Shown: positions 15,876 through 24,110 of the stretch, piece after piece | How positions within the stretch are numbered: position 1 is the first letter of the stretch | Layout of the letters: each line of letters opens with the position of its first letter | Assembly: GCA_963696585.1 (NCBI GenBank) | Contig: CAVOKW010000038.1 | Location: forward strand, 123,499-187,498 | Origin: Parvibaculum sp963696585 | GTDB taxonomy: Bacteria > Pseudomonadota > Alphaproteobacteria > Parvibaculales > Parvibaculaceae | Length of the DNA: 64,000 nucleotides | Direction: 5' to 3' | Program-made: the position numbers and the translations under genes | The notes under the pieces: model-generated | Databases searched by the model: none | Told to the model about the DNA's origin: nothing | What the model saw: the letters and a program-made list of their open reading frames with translations, nothing else

Positions 15876-16703
15876 ATGGCGGCCATCATGCACAAGACCC
15901 TGACCCTTGCAGAACTCGACCAGCTCCTGCATTTCGCCCTGAAGCTGGCGGATGCCGCAGCGCAGGTGACGATGCCGCATTTTCGCTCCGGCCTGAGTAT
16001 CGATCACAAGGATGGCATCCACGCCTTTGATCCGGTGACGGCGGCAGACCGCAACGCCGAAACCGCGATGCGCGATCTTATCGCCGCGCATTTTCCAGGC
16101 CACGGCATCTATGGCGAAGAACATGGCCACCAGGAGGGCGTCAGTGATTTGACCTGGGTGCTCGATCCGATTGACGGCACGCGCTCCTTCATCAGCGGTG
16201 TGCCGCTCTGGGGGACGCTTATCGGACTGAACGATGGCACGAAGCCGATCATCGGCGTCATGGATCAGCCTTACATTGGCGAGCGCTTCATCGGCCGCCC
16301 CGGGAGCGCCGAACTTCTCACCCGCCATGGCAATCGCCCGCTGCACACAAGCGCCTGCACGAAGCTCAAGGATGCGCTGCTTGGCAATACCGATCCCGCC
16401 ATGTTCCGTGCCCCCGCCGAGCGCGAGGCCTTTAACAGCCTGCGTTCCTCCGTGCGCCTGACGCGCTATAGCGGCGACAGCTATCATTATTGTCTCGTGG
16501 CGGCTGGCACGATTGACCTTGTCGTTGAATCCAGCCTCCAGCCTTATGACATTCAGGCCTTGATGCCGATCATCCGCGAGGCCGGTGGTGTGGTGAGCGA
16601 TTGGGCGGGCGGCGACCCGCAATGGGGCGGTCATGTGATCGCCGCCGCAACGCCGGAGCTGCATGCTGCCGCGCTGGAGATTCTCCGGCCCGCCATTGCC
16701 TGA
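15876..16703 (+). CDS. hisN: Histidinol-phosphatase, inositol-monophosphatase type
   Basis: The 275-residue protein has the Li-sensitive monophosphatase signature: DPVTAADRNAE, GEEHGHQEG, WVLDPIDGTRSFISG and YDIQALMPIIREAGGVV. Motif wording around DPIDGTRSFISGVPLWGTL is that of HisN, the enzyme that dephosphorylates L-histidinol phosphate in actinobacteria and alphaproteobacteria lacking HisB-N. It starts 17 bases after the amidohydrolase stop. ATGs at 15876 and 15888 are both possible. A general inositol or nucleotide phosphatase is the alternative. Confidence 0.8.
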   Translation: MAAIMHKTLTLAELDQLLHFALKLADAAAQVTMPHFRSGLSIDHKDGIHAFDPVTAADRNAETAMRDLIAAHFPGHGIYGEEHGHQEGVSDLTWVLDPIDGTRSFISGVPLWGTLIGLNDGTKPIIGVMDQPYIGERFIGRPGSAELLTRHGNRPLHTSACTKLKDALLGNTDPAMFRAPAEREAFNSLRSSVRLTRYSGDSYHYCLVAAGTIDLVVESSLQPYDIQALMPIIREAGGVVSDWAGGDPQWGGHVIAAATPELHAAALEILRPAIA

Positions 16704-16705
16704 TC

Positions 16706-17680
16706 TCAGGGCTTCAGGCGGTCTTCCGCCTTGGCGATGAATATGTCGAAATCCGACCAGAAGGCGATGCGACAGGCATCTTCCTCCATCAGGATTTCAT
16801 GGCGGCTTTCTTGGATCGTATCAATCTCGGCGGCACGCATCAGCGTCGCCGCCCTCTCCAGTGAGAGATTATCCACGAGACCTTCCTGCGTCGCCTCCAG
16901 GATGAGCACAGGCGTCGTGATGGCGTTGAGATAGGCCTTGTCTGACGCGAGCGCCATGGAGCGGAAAGCCGCCCGCAGCCAGTTCATGGTCGGCGCGCCA
17001 AGCCCGAGTTTCCACTCGGCACGAATCAGCGCCTGATGAATCCCGTAGCGCGCTTCGCAATTGGTGATGGAATTATCCTTGAAGGGCACGGCATCCGCCG
17101 CTGACGCATCCCCACCCGGCACGTAAGACCCGCCCAGACCCAGGGCACAGGCAAGCTCCGCCACGCCGCGCAGCAGCTTCTGGACATTGGCGCTGCCAAG
17201 CCGCAAGCCGAACATGGGGGCCGTCATTACCGCGCCGGAAAACCAGTCGGGATGGTCATGCAGCGCGCGCTGAAGAATGTGCCCGCCCATGGAATGCGCC
17301 AGCGCAAACCATGGCTTGGGCATTTGCCCCTCCATCGCCGCCATGAAAGGCACCATGTCCGCGAGATAAGTCTCGAAATGATCAATATGCCCCTTGCGCC
17401 AATCCGGCAGCGGATGATCGGAAAGCCCCTGCCCGCGCCAATCAAGTGTCGTGACCGCAAAATCCCGCGCCAGCAATTCACCGATCACTTCAAAATATTT
17501 CTCGGCAAACTCCGTGCGTCCACCGAACAGGAAAATGCTGCCCCGGCAGCGCGTCAGGCCCGCCGCTTGCGGGGCCCATGTCACCATCCGCAGGCGTGTG
17601 CCATCAGGCGTCATCAGCCATTGGGGATCGGCCCCTGCCGGGCAGGGATTTTCAGGGATCAGGATCAGGGGCGCGGTCAT
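16706..17680 (-). CDS. Alpha/beta hydrolase, lysophospholipase (PldB-like)
   Basis: The ~324-residue serine hydrolase has the nucleophile elbow FALAHSMGGHILQRAL. An oxyanion/strand region LFGGRTEFAEKY and TLDWRGQGLSDHPL precede it, and a probable catalytic His lies in ESRHEILME near the C-terminus. PldB-like enzymes cleave monoacyl phospholipids or monoglycerides. I chose the ATG at 17680 (MTAPLILIPENP); the longer frame from 17737 adds 19 residues and runs through a terminator hairpin. The stop is three bases from the hisN stop (convergent). Confidence 0.8.
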   Translation of the reverse strand: MTAPLILIPENPCPAGADPQWLMTPDGTRLRMVTWAPQAAGLTRCRGSIFLFGGRTEFAEKYFEVIGELLARDFAVTTLDWRGQGLSDHPLPDWRKGHIDHFETYLADMVPFMAAMEGQMPKPWFALAHSMGGHILQRALHDHPDWFSGAVMTAPMFGLRLGSANVQKLLRGVAELACALGLGGSYVPGGDASAADAVPFKDNSITNCEARYGIHQALIRAEWKLGLGAPTMNWLRAAFRSMALASDKAYLNAITTPVLILEATQEGLVDNLSLERAATLMRAAEIDTIQESRHEILMEEDACRIAFWSDFDIFIAKAEDRLKP

Positions 17681-17735
17681 GGGATGGTCCGTCTCATTTG
17701 TCCTATCTGACCATCCCTTGGGCTGATTGCAAAGC

Positions 17736-17768
17736 AAAAGGCCCCACGCACATGCGCGGGGCCTTTTT
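17736..17768 (-). terminator. Terminator between the secreted-protein gene and the hydrolase gene
   Basis: AAAAGGCCCC (17736-17745) pairs with GGGGCCTTTT (17758-17767). It follows the minus-strand gene at 17792-18319 and separates it from the hydrolase. The stem is flanked by A and T runs, so it could act in both directions. Confidence 0.75.
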
Positions 17769-17791
17769 CAAGTCTTTAATCTCACGGGCTA

Positions 17792-18319
17792 TCAGTAGCC
17801 GGAGAACAGGATCGCACCGGTCACGGCACTGATCCACAGCCAGACAAGGCGGTCATCCCGGTCATAGGCATAAACGCGGTAGTGATCGCCATAATAGACC
17901 GGCGCGCCGAAGCCATAATAGCGATGGGCGGCAATGCGCGGCTGCCAGTAATTCCAATGACGGACACCGGGACGATAAGCGCGGACCGGGTGGTTGTAGT
18001 AACGGCCATAGGGCGCGTTGTGATAAGTCTTGTAGCGATAATCACCACGATATTCGGCGCGACGGTCATGACGGAAATCACGGCGATCATCGCGACGTTC
18101 ATAACGATTGTCGCGATGATCGTCACGACGTTCATAACGATTGTCGCGATGGTCATCACGACGTTCATAACGATTGTCGCGATGGTCGTCACGACGTTCG
18201 ATGCGGGCATCACGATGGTCGTCACGACGGCCACCATCTGCCTGGGCAGCAAGCGGCAGCACAAGGCAAAGCGCCGTAGCAAGGCTTGCAAATTTGAGGG
18301 TCTTGTTCATCTGTTTCAT
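17792..18319 (-). CDS. Secreted repeat protein, tentatively RcnB-like
   Basis: The 175-residue protein has a clear signal peptide (LATALCLVLPLAAQA, cleavage near residue 27). Four tandem 11-residue units of the form RRDDHRDNRYE follow, then a Tyr/His-rich domain ending in LVWLWISAVTGAILFSGY. The dense Asp/His/Arg repeat could bind metal or polyanions. RcnB-type periplasmic proteins (nickel/cobalt homeostasis) share the basic linker and a similar C-terminal layout, but the match is loose. The N-terminal repeat comes from a 33-bp DNA repeat, so its copy number can vary. Confidence 0.6.
   Translation of the reverse strand: MKQMNKTLKFASLATALCLVLPLAAQADGGRRDDHRDARIERRDDHRDNRYERRDDHRDNRYERRDDHRDNRYERRDDRRDFRHDRRAEYRGDYRYKTYHNAPYGRYYNHPVRAYRPGVRHWNYWQPRIAAHRYYGFGAPVYYGDHYRVYAYDRDDRLVWLWISAVTGAILFSGY
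18096..18227. repeat. Four tandem 33-bp units inside the secreted-protein gene
   Basis: Units begin at 18096, 18129, 18162 and 18195 (CGTTCATAACGATTGTCGCG...). The first three are nearly identical and the fourth is diverged. Each encodes eleven residues on the minus strand, so copy changes keep the frame. Confidence 0.9.
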
Positions 18320-18457
18320 CCTTCCGATGGTTGGCCAAGGCCGAACTGAGGATTGAACTTTGCGCCTTCATGCCTGAACCCTTGCTGGGGGTCTCATTCA
18401 TTCTTCATTCATTTTTGGTCGCAGATTTCCGCCATTTTTGAGCCTGTCTGAACGAAA

Positions 18458-18482
18458 AAGGCCCCGTGTCGCACGGGGCCTT
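18458..18482 (-). terminator. Rho-independent terminator of the PepSY gene
   Basis: AAGGCCCCGTG (18458-18468) and CACGGGGCCTT (18472-18482) form an 11-bp stem with a 3-base loop, continued by TTTTTCG on the minus strand. It lies 24 bases past the end of the minus-strand PepSY gene. Confidence 0.85.
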
Positions 18483-18505
18483 GCCGTTTTGTTCAGACGC
18501 GAAAC

Positions 18506-19276
18506 TCAGTCGCGCAGGATCTGGCCGCTGAAGGCATCGATTTCGAGACGCACCTTCCTGCCCTGCTGGTTGCGGGCATCCACCGCATAATAGTCGTCAT
18601 AAGCGACCACATTGTCAAAGCCCGTGTAACGCTGCTTTTCAAGCATGGGCTTCCACACATCGAACGCGCGATACTCAGCCTGGGCATAGGCCGGGCCATG
18701 ATATTTCGGGGCCTTCGCCACCGTCAGGATACGGCCGGTGCGCGCATCGGCCCGCACGATTGCTGCCTGGCCGTGACGATTGAGGCCACGCACCTGATAG
18801 ATGCCGCGTTCGTCCTTGAGGCTCACGAGATCAAAATCGTGATAGCCCTTGTCGCGCAACGTGGCGAGCAGACGATTGATCGGCATGCCCTTGGGGTCGT
18901 AATTCGGGCGGAACTTCGTGACCTGCACATTGCCGATCTTGCCGCTATAGGCATCCGCCTTGGCCTGCACGATGAAACCGCGCTGTGTCACACCTTCAAA
19001 GAGATAGACACGCGCATTCTGGGCCAGCTTGATGTCGGTGACCGTGGCGCCCGTTTCCCGCTCGATGCTGCGCACCATCTGGGCGAGCGGCACGATGCGG
19101 TTCTTATGGGTGCGGTAACCCGAATAGTCCGTGTTGCGCTCAACCACGACGACAGAGCCATGCACGGCCGGACCATTATATCTGACCGCGCTCACACGCG
19201 TGTCGGCCTGGGCGGCGAAAGGCGCGGCAACGGCAAGAGCGAGTGCCAGACCTGTCAGGGCGAATGTCTTTTTCAT
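18506..19276 (-). CDS. Secreted PepSY-domain protein
   Basis: The 256-residue protein has a signal peptide (MKKTFALTGLALALAVAAPF then AQA). At least two PepSY-like units follow, visible as ADAYSGKIGNVQVTK, RADARTGRILTVAK and LEIDAFSGQILRD. PepSY modules bind peptidases or metals in the envelope; no enzymatic residues are seen. It has its own terminator and is divergent from the hsp20 leader. It follows the same signal-peptide plus terminator layout as its neighbour at 17792. Function unknown. Confidence 0.75.
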   Translation of the reverse strand: MKKTFALTGLALALAVAAPFAAQADTRVSAVRYNGPAVHGSVVVVERNTDYSGYRTHKNRIVPLAQMVRSIERETGATVTDIKLAQNARVYLFEGVTQRGFIVQAKADAYSGKIGNVQVTKFRPNYDPKGMPINRLLATLRDKGYHDFDLVSLKDERGIYQVRGLNRHGQAAIVRADARTGRILTVAKAPKYHGPAYAQAEYRAFDVWKPMLEKQRYTGFDNVVAYDDYYAVDARNQQGRKVRLEIDAFSGQILRD

Positions 19277-19404
19277 AATCTCTCTCCTTCATCAAATGGA
19301 CCGTCATCGATCCTTGAGAGGGAGATTGCGCCCCGAAGCCTGAACTCAGGCTGGACCTGCCATTCATACTCGGTTCAGGACAAAATGCGCCCTTTGCCGC
19401 CCCC

Positions 19405-19433
19405 CTTGACGGGGAAACGCGCCATTCCCATCT
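19405..19433 (+). promoter_or_regulatory. Putative heat-shock (sigma32-type) promoter for hsp20
   Basis: CTTGAC (19405-19410) and CCCATCT (19427-19433), 16 bases apart, resemble the alphaproteobacterial sigma32 pattern CTTG/CYTAT. It would give a leader of about 115 bases, the usual size for ROSE-controlled genes. The -10 match is partial. Confidence 0.35.
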
Positions 19434-19530
19434 CCTCCCCGTCAGGCGCCGGATCCCCCGGGCCGACCGGAAACAGGGGTTTTGAACGGCTCAGCCGAGC
19501 GTTCGCAGAGCCCTTGCATCACGTTGAGAC

Positions 19531-19551
19531 ACATCGCTTGAAGGAGGATGT
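19531..19551 (+). promoter_or_regulatory. ROSE-type RNA thermometer hairpin masking the hsp20 Shine-Dalgarno
   Basis: ACATC (19531-19535) pairs with GATGT (19547-19551), placing TCGCT opposite AGGAG. This is the UYGCU/AGGA core of ROSE elements, where non-canonical pairs hide the ribosome binding site at low temperature and melt on heat shock. The start codon follows at 19556. Upstream sequence 19440-19530 can form additional stems. Confidence 0.75.
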
Positions 19552-19555
19552 TCCG

Positions 19556-20017
19556 ATGAGGACCTTTGATTTTTCGCCGCTTTACCGCTCAACCGTTGGC
19601 TTTGACCAGCTCCAGTCGCTGCTCGACAATGTGACGCGCGAAGCGAGCCAACCCGCCTACCCCCCCTATAATATCGAACGCACCGGCGAGAATGATTATC
19701 GCATCACCATGGCGGTCGCGGGCTTTGCCAGTGCCGATCTCTCGCTTGAGGTGAAGCAGAATGTGCTCACCATTTCCGGCAAGCGCGAGGAAGAAACCGA
19801 GGGCAATTACCTTTATCGCGGCATTGCCGGGCGCAGCTTCGAGCGCCGCTTCCAGCTCGCCGATCATGTTGAAGTGACCGGCGCCCATCTCGAAAACGGG
19901 TTGCTGCATGTCGATCTGCACCGCCGCATCCCGGAAGAGCTGAAGCCGCGCCAGATCAAGATTACCGAAGCCGCGCCGCGCAAATCGATTGAAGGCTTTG
20001 CCGCCGCCGCCGAGTAA
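19556..20017 (+). CDS. Small heat shock protein Hsp20/IbpA family
   Basis: The 153-residue protein has the alpha-crystallin domain: YNIERTGENDYRITMAVAGF, LSLEVKQNVLTISGKREEE, IAGRSFERRFQLADHVEV and ENGLLHVDLHRRIPEE. The N-terminus MRTFDFSPLYRSTVGFDQL is typical of IbpA-like proteins. It is an ATP-independent holdase for unfolding proteins. The ATG at 19556 is set by the AAGGAGG ribosome binding site in the thermometer hairpin; the frame stays open far upstream but is unconserved there. Regulation is probably both transcriptional (heat-shock sigma) and translational (ROSE). Confidence 0.93.
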   Translation: MRTFDFSPLYRSTVGFDQLQSLLDNVTREASQPAYPPYNIERTGENDYRITMAVAGFASADLSLEVKQNVLTISGKREEETEGNYLYRGIAGRSFERRFQLADHVEVTGAHLENGLLHVDLHRRIPEELKPRQIKITEAAPRKSIEGFAAAAE

Positions 20018-20040
20018 TCAATCGGCCTGAACACAATGGG

Positions 20041-20066
20041 GGGAGCCGTCGGACAGGACGGCTCCC
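20041..20066. terminator. Hairpin between convergent genes
   Basis: GGGAGCCGTC (20041-20050) and GACGGCTCCC (20057-20066) form a perfect 10-bp stem with loop GGACAG. It lies between the convergent hsp20 and Pat-like genes and may end transcripts from both sides, though there is no T tract. Confidence 0.55.
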
Positions 20067-20067
20067 G

Positions 20068-22758
20068 TCATCGTGGCGCAGGCGTCAGCGGCAGACGCAC
20101 TTCCACGAGATTGGGCTCGCCATCGCCGTGCCGCGTAAAGCCGAGATCCGCGCAAAGTGCGAGCATCGAGCGGTTTTCGCGCAGCACATGGCCGAAAACC
20201 TCGCCGACACCGCGTTCGCTGGCAAAGGCAATCAGATGCTTCATCAGCGCATAGCCGATGCCGACGCCGTGAAAATCAGTGCGCACGAGGATTGAATATT
20301 CCGCCCGCTCGCGATCCGGGTCTTCCGATAGTCGCCCGACGGCTGCCACTTCGCGCATGTCATCATCGGCAAAAACGACAAACGCCATCTCGCGGTCATA
20401 ATCAATCTGCGTCAGTCGCGCGGCCAACTGGCGCGGCAAGCGCTTGAGCGGCGAGAAAAACCGCAGGCGCAAATCTTCCGGATCGGTATGTTCGAGCATC
20501 TCGTCGATCATCGCCGCGTCTTCCGGTCGAATGGGACGCAGCTTGTGCGCCTTGCCCGCACGATCATGCAGCACGCCTTCCAGCCGCGTCGGATAAGGCC
20601 GGATGGCAAAGCGCTCCGTGCCCTTGCCGCGTGCAGGCTTGACGCGCACGCGCGCATCCAGCGCCACCACGCCATTATGGTCTGCGAGCAGCGGATTGAT
20701 GTCGAGTTCGGCAACTTCCGGATTGTCAGCCGCAAGATCGCCCAGCGCCATCAATGCATGCGCAATGGCATCGAAATCCGCCGCCGGCCGCCCGCGATAG
20801 CCTTCCAGCAATTTTGAAATCTGCGTCGAGCGGATCAGATCTTCAGCCAGCACCCGGTTGAAAGGCGGCAGCGACATCGCCTTGTCATTCACGATTTCAA
20901 CCGCCGTGCCGCCATGACCGAACAGGATCACCGGTCCGAATGTCGCATCATCGATAATGCCGAGAATGAGTTCAAAGGCCGAGGGCTTGCTCACCATGCG
21001 CTGCACCGTGAAACCCGTGAGCCGCGCCTCGGGCTTGGCCGCCGCAACCTTGGTCAGCATTTCGCTGGCGGCTTTCTCCACAGCCACGGCATCTTCCAGC
21101 GCCAGCGCCACGCCGCCGACATCGGTCTTGTGCGTGATATCGGGCGAGAGGATCTTGATGGCTACCGGATAGCCAATCTCATTGGCGCAGGCAACCGCCG
21201 CCGCCACGCTGTCGACATTGCGCGTCTCGACAACCGGCACATTGTAGGCGGCAAGCAGCGACTTCGCCTCGCTCTCGCTCAGCCATTCGCGGCCTTCGGC
21301 AAGTGCCGTTTCAATCAGCGTTCGGGCGCGCGGCAGATCGCGCTGCGGCAGCGCCGGGCCTGCGGGCGGAATTTCCATGAGCAGGCGCTGGTTGCGTTGA
21401 TAGCGCACCTGCACCATGAAGGCATGAACCGCCTCCGAGGGGGTGTCATAGGTCGGGATGCGACGCGCCAGCAAGAGCTGCCGCGCATCGCGCGCGCCAT
21501 GATCGCCAAGCCAGCTTGTGAAAATCGGCTTGCGGCTTTTCTCCGCCGCAGTGGCCACCGCATCCGCCGCCGCCACATTATCGACAACCGCTGTCGGGCA
21601 ATTCATGACCAGCAGCGCATCGATATTCTTGTCGGCAAGCAGGCCTTCCATCGCCACCGTGTAGCGATCGGCGCCTGCGTCCCCGATAATATCAACGGGA
21701 TTGGCCCGGCTCCATGTCGCAGGCAACAGCTTGTCGAGAGCGGCAACGGTTTCAGGTGACACTTCCGCAAGCTTGCCGCCCTCGTCGATCAGATGATCCG
21801 TGGCCAGAACACCAAGCCCGCCGCCATTCGTCAGAATGCCAAGACGATCGCCATGGATCGGGCGCGTCTCGGGCCGCGTCGAAAGCGTTTCAACCGCTTC
21901 AAAAAGATCGTCAATATCCATGACGCGCAACATGCCCGCGCGACGAAACGCGGCATCATAAACCGCATCGGAACCCGCCAGCGCGCCGGTATGCGAGCGG
22001 GCGGCTTTTGCGCCCGCCGCATGGCGACCCGATTTGATGACCAGCACCGGCTTCAGGCGTGCCGCCTGACGCCCGGCCGACATGAACTTGCGCGCGTCTT
22101 TCACGGACTCGATATAGAGCAGGATCGAGCGCGTCTTCGGGTCATAGGCGAGATAATCCAGCATGTCGCCGAAATCGACATCCGACATGCCGCCCAGCGA
22201 CACGATATGCGAAAAGCCGATGCTGCGGCTCGTCGCCCAGTCGAGAACGGCAGTCACGATAGCGCCCGATTGCGACACAAAGGCTATGTCGCCCTTCAAG
22301 GGTTGCAAATGCGCGAATGAAGCGTTCAGGCCGACGCCCGGCACCATGGTGCCCAGACAATTCGGCCCGACGATCCGCAGGAGATGCGGTCGCGCCGCAT
22401 CCAGCATCTGCGCCTGCAGGGCCTTGCCTTCTTCGCCGAGTTCGCCAAAGCCCGCCGTGATGACAACAGCGGCCCGCGTGCCGCGCTCGCCGAGTTCGGC
22501 AATCAGGCCGGGGATCGTATGGGGTGGCGTCGCGATGACGGCAAGGTCAGGCGCCTCGGGCAGGCTCGCGACATCGGGATAGACGTCGAGCCCGTCAATC
22601 GCGCCGCCATGCGGATTGACCGCAAAGACCGGGCCGACAAACCCGCCTTGCGTGAGATTGCGCAGCAGGACGCGACCGACAGAACCTTCTTTTTCGCGGG
22701 CGCCGATCAGGGCAATGGAGCCGGGGGCAAACATGGCATCAAGATTGCGGATCGTCAT
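20068..22758 (-). CDS. NDP-forming acyl-CoA synthetase fused to GNAT acetyltransferase (Pat/Pka-like)
   Basis: The 896-residue protein combines a CoA-binding domain (SIALIGAREKEGSVGR), a ligase domain with SQSGAIVTAVLDWA and SHTGALAGSD, an ATP-grasp domain (NEIGYPVAIKILSPDITHKT) and a C-terminal GNAT domain of ~160 residues (VRTDFHGVGIGYALMKHL). The architecture is that of Pat/Pka lysine acetyltransferases which tune acyl-CoA synthetases. The ligase His of SHTG, lost in E. coli Pka, is present here, so ADP-forming synthetase activity may survive. GNAT is C-terminal as in Salmonella Pat. It stands alone, convergent with hsp20. Confidence 0.88.
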   Translation of the reverse strand: MTIRNLDAMFAPGSIALIGAREKEGSVGRVLLRNLTQGGFVGPVFAVNPHGGAIDGLDVYPDVASLPEAPDLAVIATPPHTIPGLIAELGERGTRAAVVITAGFGELGEEGKALQAQMLDAARPHLLRIVGPNCLGTMVPGVGLNASFAHLQPLKGDIAFVSQSGAIVTAVLDWATSRSIGFSHIVSLGGMSDVDFGDMLDYLAYDPKTRSILLYIESVKDARKFMSAGRQAARLKPVLVIKSGRHAAGAKAARSHTGALAGSDAVYDAAFRRAGMLRVMDIDDLFEAVETLSTRPETRPIHGDRLGILTNGGGLGVLATDHLIDEGGKLAEVSPETVAALDKLLPATWSRANPVDIIGDAGADRYTVAMEGLLADKNIDALLVMNCPTAVVDNVAAADAVATAAEKSRKPIFTSWLGDHGARDARQLLLARRIPTYDTPSEAVHAFMVQVRYQRNQRLLMEIPPAGPALPQRDLPRARTLIETALAEGREWLSESEAKSLLAAYNVPVVETRNVDSVAAAVACANEIGYPVAIKILSPDITHKTDVGGVALALEDAVAVEKAASEMLTKVAAAKPEARLTGFTVQRMVSKPSAFELILGIIDDATFGPVILFGHGGTAVEIVNDKAMSLPPFNRVLAEDLIRSTQISKLLEGYRGRPAADFDAIAHALMALGDLAADNPEVAELDINPLLADHNGVVALDARVRVKPARGKGTERFAIRPYPTRLEGVLHDRAGKAHKLRPIRPEDAAMIDEMLEHTDPEDLRLRFFSPLKRLPRQLAARLTQIDYDREMAFVVFADDDMREVAAVGRLSEDPDRERAEYSILVRTDFHGVGIGYALMKHLIAFASERGVGEVFGHVLRENRSMLALCADLGFTRHGDGEPNLVEVRLPLTPAPR

Positions 22759-22872
22759 AGGGCGCTCTGCTCCAACAGTCGGGATTTCGAGTATAGGCCA
22801 AGATCGGGCCGTTGCGCAGGTGCCATTCGCCGCACTAAAAAATTGTCATATTGAATATTGAGGAAGGCCGTG

Positions 22873-23301
22873 TCAGCCGAGCGCCTGAAGCCAGGCGAGC
22901 TTGGCACGCAGGCGCGCACCCCTGATGCCGCCATCATCCGTCAGCGACTGCTCATAAACGAGGCTCAACATGCGGATATGCAAATGGATGATGCGTTTTG
23001 CCCGCATGGTCAGCACATCATGACCGCGCAGATAGTCTGAGAGCGAGCCGCCAATGTCGGTCGCCAGATCATAGCCGAAGGACCCGCCCTGCCCTTTGAT
23101 GTTATGGGCAAGCGAAGCCAGGGCCTCAAGAGCGCCAGCATATGCCTCCGGCCTGTCGAGATCGGCATAGGCCGCCGCCAGCGCGGCAATATCTTCAGCG
23201 AGTTGGACCCGATAGCTCGCCTTGAGCCCGGCAATCGCGGCTTCGGCACGCGCCAGAATGGCGTCATAGCTCGTATCGAGGGGTTTGGTGGGCGTGGTCA
23301 T
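22873..23301 (-). CDS. Stand-alone Hpt (histidine phosphotransfer) protein
   Basis: The 142-residue all-helical protein contains LAHNIKGQGGSFGYDLATDI, the Hpt signature with the phosphorylatable His (HxIKGxGxxFG). It has no kinase or receiver domain. Such proteins shuttle phosphate between a hybrid kinase and a response regulator; no partner kinase lies within the window. CpdR, 19 kb away, is normally served by ChpT, which is a different fold, so I do not pair them. Confidence 0.8.
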   Translation of the reverse strand: MTTPTKPLDTSYDAILARAEAAIAGLKASYRVQLAEDIAALAAAYADLDRPEAYAGALEALASLAHNIKGQGGSFGYDLATDIGGSLSDYLRGHDVLTMRAKRIIHLHIRMLSLVYEQSLTDDGGIRGARLRAKLAWLQALG

Positions 23302-23432
23302 GGGCCTCTCATGGGCCGGAATGGGTCCGACTGGCTGAAGCCTAGTCCCGCCTCGATTAAGAAATGCTGAAATGCATGATGCATCGCTTGCACATCAAAA
23401 CGCAGCCCTACAAACTGAATTTTCTATTGAAT

Positions 23433-24110
23433 TCATGGCATTACACGTCGCATGTAGGAATCAAACAAGGGAACTGTAAAGGCGGTATCTCCATGTTGGG
23501 GCGAGTAAATCATGCCCTTTTTTATAAGTGTTGACCGCGTCGGACCGACACTCGTCACCTTCACACCTAGTGCGTCAGCAATATCACCCGATCTGTGAGA
23601 ACCTCCCCCCAACTCAGCCAATGCTCTCATATACCGCTTCTCTGAGGGGGTGCAGCGGTCGAATCGAACACGGAAAAAACTTTCATCCAGAATCCGGATG
23701 GCATTCTCGGAAGCGCGCTCAACATCATTAATCCGTATGCTGAGCGAACCAACAAAGCTTTTAAGCACACGAAGCCCCAGCTTCGCCATGTCTTTGGCGT
23801 TTTCAATTCTATCGAGAGAAAAAAGAATCTGCCGCAACCCAGGGGTCAAAAGCGCGGCCAGTGATTTGCCTTCATGCGCTTCGACGGACACCGCGCGATA
23901 GCCATTTTCTTCTGCCATTTCGCGCATACGCACGAGCAGGACCGTTTTGCCAACACCCCGCAGACCGACGAGGATAAGACTTTGCGACGGTCTGGCGGCC
24001 CTCACCCGTGAAAGAGCCACATTCGCCTCTTCCAGTATTGCAGCACGACCCGCCAGTTCAGGTGGGGGCGTTCCAGCTCCCGGCACATAGGGGTTCTTGA
24101 CCCTGTCCAT
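23433..24110 (-). CDS. AAA ATPase with an apparent in-frame internal deletion
   Basis: The 225-residue product has a Walker A (LVGLRGVGKTVLL, about residue 47) and continues to ...LSIRINDVE. It then jumps directly to a C-terminal winged-helix part with DESFFRVRFDRCTPSEKRYM, SGDIADALGVKVTSVGPTRS and YSPQHGDTAFTVPLF. From memory, intact relatives are about 380-400 residues and have a Walker B and sensor region between those blocks. That part is missing, so ATP hydrolysis is unlikely. The frame is kept. The gene and its flanks are AT-richer than neighbours, suggesting transfer. It may be a pseudogene. Confidence 0.65.
   Translation of the reverse strand: MDRVKNPYVPGAGTPPPELAGRAAILEEANVALSRVRAARPSQSLILVGLRGVGKTVLLVRMREMAEENGYRAVSVEAHEGKSLAALLTPGLRQILFSLDRIENAKDMAKLGLRVLKSFVGSLSIRINDVERASENAIRILDESFFRVRFDRCTPSEKRYMRALAELGGGSHRSGDIADALGVKVTSVGPTRSTLIKKGMIYSPQHGDTAFTVPLFDSYMRRVMP

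Noticed and set aside
18698..19555. Long upstream extension of the Hsp20 frame
   Set aside because: It is antisense to the PepSY gene and passes through the promoter and thermometer region. The ribosome binding site fixes the start at 19556.
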